Source of the DNA: Balneolaceae bacterium
Lineage (GTDB): Bacteria; Bacteroidota; Rhodothermia; Balneolales; Balneolaceae
Direction: 5' to 3'
NCBI GenBank assembly: GCA_007127395.1
Contig: SKZL01000107.1
Coordinates: 1 to 6,358, forward strand
Length of the DNA stretch: 6,358 nt
Positions 1-6,358 of this stretch are shown piece by piece (the stretch's first letter is position 1; each line of letters starts with the position of its first letter). The translations under genes were made by a program, and so were the position numbers. The notes under the pieces were generated by a model, which was not told the origin of the DNA, ran no database searches, and was given only the letters and a program-made list of their open reading frames with translations.

Positions 1-1389
1 AATCGATTGCTTTCGAGAGGTGTCAAACGCGGAGATGTCGTAGCACTGGCAATTGAACCCTCTCCACAAATGGTGTTTGCACTCCTTGCCATCGCCAAAA
101 CCGGTGCCACCTGGTTTGCAATAGATGTTTCATTTCCCGATGATAGAATCAAATATATGCTTCATGACTCCGGCAGTTCATGGATTCTCAGTAACCTGAA
201 AAATCGGGATCGTTTTCAAACCAGAGATCTTGATCTTGAGTCTCTTGATATCGATAAATTACTGAGTGAAGAGAATGATGACTCCATTTCATTACCGCTT
301 CTTCAAAAAGACGACATTGCTTATATCATCTATACATCCGGCTCAACCGGCCGCCCTAAAGGTGTTCCCATTTCTCATGGCGCACTGAGCAATTTTACGA
401 TTGCAATGAAAGAGTTGCTTCACACAGACCAAAAAAGTGTGATACCACTCCTGACAACAATCTCATTTGATATCTCATATCTGGAGTGTTTTCTGCCTCT
501 CATCAGTGGCGGTACCATACAATTATTGAGCAGAGAAACGGCTGCCGATGGAATTGCTTTGTCGCATTTTGTAAAGCAGAATAGACTTACTCATATACAG
601 GCAACACCTGCAACCTGGCAGATGCTGACAGATACAGATTGGAAAGGCAGTAAAAGCCTAACCCTCATTTCCGGCGGTGAAGCATTAACACCGGATCTTG
701 CAAAAAAGCTGAGCACCCGTTCAGGAACACTCTGGAATATGTATGGGCCAACTGAAACCACTGTCTGGGCTACAGTGTTGAGAGTTACAGAGAGTGAAAT
801 GGCAGCAACAGGCGATTATCTCTCCATCGGAAAACCGATACGTAATACAAAGATTTATATTCTGGATGATCACCAAAAGAACACGGCTCCGGGCATACCG
901 GGTGAACTTTATATCGGGGGTGCAGGGCTTGCAGATGGGTATCACAACCGGCCGGAACTCACTGCTGAAAAGTTTGTGCATCTGAAATTTCCGGATGGAT
1001 CCACTCAGAAACTCTACCGAACCGGAGACCTGGTCAAAATGCGCAGTGACGGTAACCTTGAATTCCTGGGGCGCCTGGATCATCAGGTAAAATTACACGG
1101 TTTCAGGATTGAACTGGGTGAAATTGAAAGTTGTCTAACCAATCATGAGTCGGTTCAACATGCAGCTGTTACACTCTATACCGAAGGCGCATTCAAACAG
1201 TTGTTGGGATATGTTAAACTTGAAGAGAAATCACCGCTAAAAGGAAAATCAGATTCAGATATTCAACTGATCCTGAAAAATTTCCTAAAGCAAACACTCC
1301 CAGACTACATGGTTCCGGCAAAACTGATCATCATGGATCAGATGCCATTGACGATGAACGGGAAGGTGGATCGAAAGGCACTTCCGGCT
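1..1389 (+). other. Adenylation domain A1 (5'-truncated), predicted to activate glycine
   Basis: This domain forms an aminoacyl-AMP and transfers the amino acid to T1. The window begins after core motif A1, so roughly the first 50-60 residues of the domain are missing. Motifs seen: A2-like LLAIAKTGATWFAID (about residues 30-44), A3 YTSGSTGRPKG (111-121, the phosphate-binding loop), A4 FDISYLECF (156-164), A5 NMYGPTETT (246-254), A6 beginning GELYIGGAG (301), A7 YRTGDL (339-344), A8 containing KLHGFRIE (364-371), A9 LPDYMVP (433-439) and A10 NGKVDRKALP (453-462, catalytic Lys455). By alignment to GrsA, pocket positions 235/236/239/278/299/301/322/330/331/517 read D157 I158 L161 Q200 I223 G225 M247 V255 W256 K455. 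From memory, the published glycine code is DILQLGLIWK; the three differences (L/I, L/M, I/V) are conservative. His366 replaces the usual Arg in the A8 loop, probably tolerated. The substrate is a prediction only. Confidence 0.93.
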
Positions 1390-4300
1390 CCCGGTTCGTT
1401 CGAAGATGAAGAAGATGAGATCGGGACACCGGTTCAAACCGATATGGAGGTACTATTAGCCGGTATCTGGTCTGCCCTACTACAGAAGGAGATTAAATTT
1501 AAAGAGTCCCATTTCTTCGAGTTGGGCGGACACTCTCTTTTGGCAACAAGATTGGCATGGCGGATCAGGCAAGAGATGAATATCGATCTGCCCTTAAAGA
1601 TATTGTTCAGATACCCAGTGATATCAGAGCTTGCAAAATGGCTGGAAACAGCAAAACATGACAGTGAACTCCCTCCGATTGAGCCGGTCATAAATCCGGA
1701 AGATCGAACTCTCTCTTTTGCACAAAAAAGGCTCTGGTTCCTTCATAAGTTTGAAGGAGCTTCTGCCGCCTACAACATGCCTGCTGAAATTCAGCTTCAT
1801 GGCAACCTCAAGACCGATACCCTCCGGGAAACATTTCAGATTCTGATAGAGCGACACGAGTCGCTTCGCATCTGTTTCCCCGATGTAGATGGAGACGGAA
1901 CAATCAAAGACCTTCCATCTTATGACCCACTCTCCATTGTAGATCTCACCGGTGAATCAAAGCATGAACAATCGGAAACAATTGACAAACTGAAGCAGTC
2001 ACACGCCTCCGAGCCTTTCGATCTGGAAACGGGACCGCTTCTCAGGGTCATGCTCCTGATTCTGGGTGACCGTAAGTTTGAACTGCTGTTCAATATGCAT
2101 CACATCATTTCCGATGGGTGGTCGATGGAAATTTTTGTCAGAGAATTTTGTGCCATCTACGACTCTTTGTTAATGCAGGAAACAGCAAATCTTCCTTCTC
2201 CCGACATCCAATATTCTGATGTTGCCGTTTGGCAGAAAAACTGGCTGGAGGGAGAGAAGATGGAAGGGCAGCGAAATTTCTGGAAAGAGGAGTTGAAAGG
2301 AGCAGAAACAGTTCTGCAGTTACCCGCAGATTATCCCAGGCCGGCTGTGCAGAGCTATCGTGGTTCAACAGTTCGTACTCTGCTCACTTCTGATCAGGTC
2401 AAAAAGCTGAAAGGTTTAAGCAAGGCAGAGAACAGCTCACTTTTTATGATTCTGTTCACAGCATTCACTCTGCTTTTACATCGATACAGCCGTCAGGATG
2501 ACCTGCTCATCGGAACCCCCGTTGCCGGACGCAGACATCCGCAAACCGAAAATCTGATCGGCCTGTTTGTCAATACGGTTGTTCTCCGAACACGGTTCAA
2601 TTCAACAGGCCAAAATGGAAATAAAACCACTTTTCGAAACCTCTTAAAACAGGTCCATGAAACTTCATTACGCGCCTTTGCAAATCAGGATATTCCTTTT
2701 GAAGAGATTATTGAAGAAGTAGCCCCGGAAAGAGATTTAAGCAGGAGCCCGCTTTTTCAGGTGATGTTTGCGATGCACAACAATCAGGAAGCAGAGCTGA
2801 AACTGCATGACCTCGATATCGAACAACCGGAACAGAAAAACAGCGTATCCAAATTTGACCTTACCCTGAACGCAACAGAGTCTGATCAGGGAGTTCATTT
2901 GGGGTGGGAGTTTGCAACAGATCTTTTCCATTCCTCTACCATTGAACGAATGGCAACCCACTTCCGGCAGCTCATCAACGGTATCTGCTCGGATGTAGAT
3001 ATCGCCCTCCGGGATCTGGAACTATTAACCGACAAAGATATTGAACAGCTATCCGGTTGGAATCGAACTGAAGCGGATTTCAGTGATACAGACTCCATCG
3101 TATCTGAGTTTGAAAGTCAGGTATTACGTTCACCCGATTCCACTGCTATACGATCAGAGTGGTTTGATGAGTACCAGAATGATAAAAACCGAATTCAAAC
3201 TTCGGAACTGAGTTATTCAGATCTCAATCAACAGGCAAACAGGCTTGCACACTACCTGATCGAGAACCATCAGGCCGGGAAAAACCGGATGATTGGCATT
3301 TACTGCGACCGCTCGGCAGAGATGGTTACCGGAATACTGGGTGTGCTAAAATCGGGTTCTGCATACGTAGCTATTGATCCTTCCTATCCGGCCGACAGGA
3401 TCTCCTATATGATCGAAGATAGCGGGATTGATGTAATACTGACCCATTCAAATCTTGAAAAAGATCTGCTACAACTTTCCGACTCAGGTACTGAACTGCT
3501 TTGCCTGGATGATCCGAAACTTTTCCAACATTTAGATTCTCAAAACCCGAATATCAAATCTGCATCTGAAGATCCGGCCTATGTGATCTACACATCCGGC
3601 TCAACCGGTAAACCCAAAGGAGTGGTTGTTTCCGTTAAGGCGATCACCAATCACATGTGCTGGATGCTGGAGACGTTTGACTTCGGTCCAGATGACAAAG
3701 TACTGCAAAAAACTCCATTCAGTTTTGACGCATCTGTCTGGGAATTTTATGCACCTTTACTTTCCGGTGGAACTCTGGTTATGGCAGCCCCTGACTTGCA
3801 TGGTGATATCGATTACCTTATGGATTCAATTTTAAGGAACCGTATCACCATTCTGCAAGGAGTCCCCTCTCTGCTTAAAGCGATTCTTAACAGTTACGAC
3901 TTTAACGACACCCGGATTCGCTATCTGTTTAGCGGAGGTGAACCGCTGACAAGAGACATTGTTGATAAAGTGTTAACCGAAGGGAGTCATATCACTCTAT
4001 GCAATTTATACGGTCCAACAGAGGCCACGATCGACACCACCTTCTGGATCGCTGATAAAGATTTGGACTTTATACCGATCGGCCGACCCATTTCTAATCT
4101 GGAAGTCCACATCCTGGATGAAATGAACCGGCCGTTGCCTCCCGGAGTTCCGGGTGAACTATGCATCGCGGGTGCAGGGCTGGCTAACGGTTACATCAAC
4201 CGGCCTGAACTCACCTCAGAAAAATTTCAAACGGTTGACCTTTTTGGGTTCCGGAAACGTCTCTACAAATCCGGGGATCTGGCCAGGTGGCGATCGAACG

Positions 4301-6358
4301 GCACTATAGAGTTCATGGGACGAATGGATGATCAGTTCAAGTTACGTGGATTCCGGATTGAACCTGATGAGATTGAAACAGTACTGCAGTCACATCCTGC
4401 CATAGATAAAGCAGCCGTCGCCGTCAAAGGGTTAGGCGATAATCGGTTACTCGCCGGATATCTGTCGCTAGATAATCAATCTGATTTCAACGAAAAGGAT
4501 CAACATCAGTTAAACGAACTTCTAAAAAGCTATCTGAAAAATCTGCTTTCTGACTATATGATTCCGGCCGGATTTATCATTTTGGATAAAATCCCGCACA
4601 CTCCAAGTGGCAAAATTGATCGAAATCGACTTCCAGAACCTGACTTTGGGAATAATCCGGTTGAATTGACGGACACGGCTCCGCTGCTTTCAGAGACAGA
4701 GAAAATGTTAGCCGGCATCTGGTCCGAACTTCTTCAAAAAGAGATTCAGAGTCCATCAGCACATTTTTTCAGAATGGGAGGCCACTCACTTTTGGCTACC
4801 CGTCTTGTTTCCCGAATCAGAAAAAGTTTTGAAATTGAGATCTCTCTTCGAGTGCTTTTTGAAACTGCTGTATTAAAGGATTTAGCAGTTTGGATTGACA
4901 ATCAACAGCGCGGAGCCACTCTGCCTCCGATTACTTCAGCCCCGGAAGAGTTGCCGAAACAGCTCTCTTTTGCGCAACAACGTTTTTGGTTTTTATGGAA
5001 ACTGGAGGGTTCAACATCGACCTACAACATGCCCTATGCATTGCGTTTGAACGGTGAGCTGGATCTCAACAGTCTGCAGGAAGCCTTCCGGCTTCTCACA
5101 CAACGCCATGAGAGCCTTCGTATGGATTTTCCCGAGTCTGACGGGCAGGTAACTGTTCGAGACAGAGGCCCTTACAGCCCGTTAATCATCACCGATCTAA
5201 CCCATTTGGATGGTGAGACACAATCAAGGCGGGTAGCTCAACTTACCGACTCTCATGCACAAGAGCCATTCGATCTCTCCGACGGGCCCCTGTTACGGGC
5301 CGGGCTTCTTCTGCTGGCCCCCGAAGAACATATTCTGCTGCTCAACATGCACCACATCATTGCCGACGGATGGTCTGTTACATTGATCGTCCGTGAGCTC
5401 TCACTCTTCTACAGTGAGCTTCTGCAGGGAGATAAACCTGCCGTTGACAGCTCCGGTTTACAATACAGCGACTTTGCATGGTGGCAGCGCCGCTGGCTCG
5501 GTGATGGGGAGCTTGTCCGCCAGCTGGACTATTGGACCCGGCAACTGGCCGGTGCCCCTACCCTGCTTGAACTCCCGTCCGACTATCCGCGTCCACCTGT
5601 TCTGAGTTATCGTGGAGATGTGGTACGTACCCGTCTGGACGAGGAACTCACCTCAGCCATCAACCGGTTGTCCCGCGAGCAGGGGACCACTCTCTTTATG
5701 AGCCTGATGGCCGCATTCAACGTATTGCTGCATCGCTACAGCAATCAGGACGATATTATTGTGGGCAGTCCGATTGCCGGGCGAACCCTGGCACAGACCG
5801 AACAGATGGTTGGTTTGTTTGTCAATACTCTGGCTCTGCGAACGCGTTTTGAAACCGGACAACAACAACTGACCTTCACGGAACTATTGGAACAAGTACG
5901 CCAAAGCGCTCTGGGTGGTTATGCTCATCAGGATATTCCATTTGAGCAGCTTGTCGAAGAGCTCTCCCCTCAGCGCAGCATGAGCCACAGCCCGCTCTTC
6001 CAGGTGATGTTTGTCATGCAAAACAATGACACCGCCAACCTCAGCCTGCCCGGACTAAACCTGCAACCGGTAGAGATGCAACACCGGGTTGCGAAATTTG
6101 ACCTGACCCTTATTGCAAATGAGAGCGATCAGGGTATTGAGTTGATCTGGGAATTTGCTACCGATCTGTTTCGCGCGGAATCGATCCACCGAATGGCCCG
6201 ACACTTTGAGCAGATTCTTCGACAGGTTACCGCAAAACCGCAGGCCGATGTGCGCTCAACGAACCTGGTCAGTGAATACGAACGAGAGCAACTCATAAAA
6301 TGGAATGCTACCGAAAAGGAGTTCCCCGAGCATACTACCCTTGTGGAACTGTTTGAAT
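1..6358 (+). CDS. Nonribosomal peptide synthetase, internal fragment (A-T-C-A-T-C-A'), partial at both ends
   Basis: Frame 1 reads through the whole window without a stop (2119 codons plus one base), so both the start codon and the stop lie outside. The protein is a cytoplasmic multimodular NRPS that activates amino acids with ATP, holds them as thioesters on phosphopantetheine arms, and joins them into a peptide without a ribosome. Seen in order: A (residues 1-463, N-terminus missing), T (481-549), C (570-1010), A (1031-1545), T (1565-1632), C (1655-2091) and the start of another A (from about 2101). Every core motif expected in these parts is present and the catalytic residues are intact, so the gene looks functional and not decayed. 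No epimerization, N-methylation or thioesterase domain is seen, so these are internal elongation modules. Pocket residues suggest Gly then Gln. The final peptide and the gene name cannot be told from this fragment. Confidence 0.97.
1441..1647 (+). other. Peptidyl carrier (thiolation) domain T1
   Basis: A carrier domain of about 70 residues (481-549) directly follows the A10 motif of A1 after a short acidic linker (EDEEDE). The core motif FFELGGHSLL contains Ser512 (codon 1534-1536), the expected attachment site for 4'-phosphopantetheine added by a separate transferase. The helix before it (VLLAGIWSALLQKEI) and the end of the fold (LFRYPVISELAKWL) match the family. T1 carries the residue activated by A1, predicted glycine, together with any upstream chain, and presents it to the donor site of C1. 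The next domain is a condensation domain without an epimerization domain between them, so no stereochemical change is expected here. Confidence 0.95.
1708..3030 (+). other. Condensation domain C1
   Basis: This domain forms the peptide bond between the chain on T1 (donor) and the aminoacyl group on T2 (acceptor). Core motifs in order: C1 SFAQKRLWFL (residues 572-581), C2 RHESLR (618-623), C3 HHIISDG (700-706, second His701 being the catalytic histidine and Asp705 structural), C4 YSDVAVWQ (738-745), C5 IGLFVNT (853-859), C6 NQDIPFEE (895-902) and C7 region SRSPLFQVMF (from 914). The active site is intact and the length of about 440 residues is normal. It is not a heterocyclization domain (that would need DxxxxD), not an epimerization domain, and it lacks the extra N-terminal HHxxxxxGD motif of dual C/E domains. 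A standard elongation type is most likely, but LCL versus DCL cannot be decided by eye. The tail, through residues around 1020 (Trp, Asn), is the usual C-A linker. Confidence 0.95.
3091..4635 (+). other. Adenylation domain A2 (complete), predicted to activate glutamine
   Basis: Complete adenylation domain, residues 1031-1545. Motifs: A1 LSYSDL (1070-1075), A2 LKSGSAYVAIDP (1116-1127), A3 YTSGSTGKPKG (1197-1207), A4 FDASVWEF (1242-1249), A5 NLYGPTEAT (1335-1343), A6 beginning GELCIAGAG (1385), A7 YKSGDL (1422-1427, Ser where Thr is usual), A8 containing KLRGFRIE (1447-1454), A9 LSDYMIP (1516-1522) and A10 SGKIDRNRLP (1536-1545, Lys1538). Pocket positions aligned to GrsA read D1243 A1244 W1247 Q1286 F1310 G1312 L1336 I1344 D1345 K1538, i.e. 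DAWQFGLIDK. From memory this is an established glutamine code, for example that of the tyrocidine synthetase Gln module. Before motif A1 there is a charged stretch at 3151-3207 (residues 1051-1069) about a dozen residues longer than typical. Glutamate is the main alternative substrate. Confidence 0.95.
4693..4896 (+). other. Peptidyl carrier (thiolation) domain T2
   Basis: Carrier domain, residues 1565-1632, following A2 after a short linker. The motif FFRMGGHSLLATRL contains the phosphopantetheine-bearing Ser1596 (codon 4786-4788). Arg1591 sits where Asp or Glu is more common (compare ELGGHS in T1); basic residues do occur here in other carriers, so loss of function is not implied. The preceding helix MLAGIWSELLQKEI is nearly identical to that of T1, consistent with the two modules sharing ancestry. 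It carries the residue chosen by A2 (predicted Gln), serves as acceptor for C1, then as donor for C2. No epimerization domain follows, so the L form is expected unless another enzyme acts. Confidence 0.95.
4963..6273 (+). other. Condensation domain C2, in GC-richer DNA
   Basis: This domain transfers the peptide on T2 to the amino acid on the carrier of the following module. Motifs: C1 SFAQQRFWFL (residues 1656-1665), C2 RHESLR (1702-1707), C3 HHIIADG (1784-1790, catalytic His1785, Asp1789), C4 YSDFAWWQ (about 1822-1829), C5 VGLFVNT (1937-1943), C6 HQDIPFEQ (1976-1983) and C7 HSPLFQVMF (1996-2004). The active site is intact. It resembles C1 closely at protein level, including YNMP after motif C1 and MQNND after motif C7 (MHNNQ in C1). 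Its DNA is richer in GC than the rest of the gene: single 60-base lines at 5281, 5461, 5521 and 5641 count 58-65%, against about 40-52% in lines sampled elsewhere. No dual C/E signature is seen; donor stereo-type (LCL or DCL) is undecided. Confidence 0.94.
6301..6358 (+). other. Start of a third adenylation domain (A3), truncated by the window end
   Basis: The last residues (from Trp2101: WNATEKEFPEHTTLVELFE) match the C-A linker and first helix of an adenylation domain. They correspond to WNRTEADF at 3058-3081, which precedes A2. They show that the synthetase continues with at least one more module. None of the specificity motifs is included, so the substrate cannot be predicted. Confidence 0.85.

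Noticed and set aside
721..1083. A 120-codon open frame on the minus strand, with the shorter minus-strand frames at 1434-1691, 1624-1857, 2138-2368, 2737-2961, 2895-3098, 4577-4762 and 5653-5868
   Set aside because: All lie wholly within the continuous NRPS frame, their translations show no recognisable domain, and the + strand frame across the same bases carries conserved NRPS motifs. They are antisense shadows.
1708..3030. Possible heterocyclization or epimerization domain in place of C1
   Set aside because: The motif is HHIISDG with a normal RHESLR and C1 motif, not the DxxxxD of cyclization domains or the VDGVSWR-type motif of epimerization domains.
3626..3835. Plus-strand open frames in other phases at 794-985, 3626-3835 and 5393-5605
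   Set aside because: They overlap motifs of A1, A2 and C2 in the true frame, are under 71 codons, and resemble no known protein.
4768..4788. T2 as an inactive carrier because of its FRMGG motif
   Set aside because: The phosphopantetheine serine and the GGHS core are intact, and basic residues at the first position occur in other carrier domains.
1..6358. A non-NRPS or novel defence or mobile system hidden in the window
   Set aside because: The single reading frame and its domains account for essentially every base; no intergenic space, inverted-repeat ends, direct-repeat array or tRNA-like fold was seen on reading both strands.

Overview
The whole window lies inside one very large gene. Frame 1 of the + strand is open from the first base to the last (2119 codons, no stop) and encodes a fragment of a modular nonribosomal peptide synthetase (NRPS). 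Neither the start nor the end of the gene is present. There is no intergenic DNA, and I see no promoter, terminator, RNA gene, mobile element or CRISPR array.

Layout in order: a 5'-truncated adenylation domain (A1, 1-1389); its carrier domain (T1, 1441-1647); a condensation domain (C1, 1708-3030); a complete adenylation domain (A2, 3091-4635); its carrier domain (T2, 4693-4896); a second condensation domain (C2, 4963-6273); and the first residues of a third adenylation domain (A3, from about 6301). This is A-T / C-A-T / C-A..., the usual collinear elongation order, with no epimerization, methylation, cyclization, ketosynthase or thioesterase domain in the part visible.

Working logic: A1 loads its amino acid on T1, and A2 loads its own on T2. 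C1 joins the T1-bound chain to the T2 amino acid, and C2 passes the product to the amino acid chosen by the next module. Reading the ten specificity-pocket positions by alignment to GrsA gives DILQIGMVWK for A1, which is close to the known glycine code, and DAWQFGLIDK for A2, which as I recall is an established glutamine code. The predicted segment is therefore ...-Gly-Gln-(next residue)..., with L-Gln expected because no epimerization domain follows T2.

Organism: a bacterium of moderate GC content, mostly about 40-50% by hand counts of single lines. Codon use and protein style would fit a Bacteroidota/Balneolota-like or gammaproteobacterial host, but the sequence does not settle this. The C2 region is clearly richer in GC, with several lines at 58-65%. 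That may mark a domain of different ancestry within the same gene.
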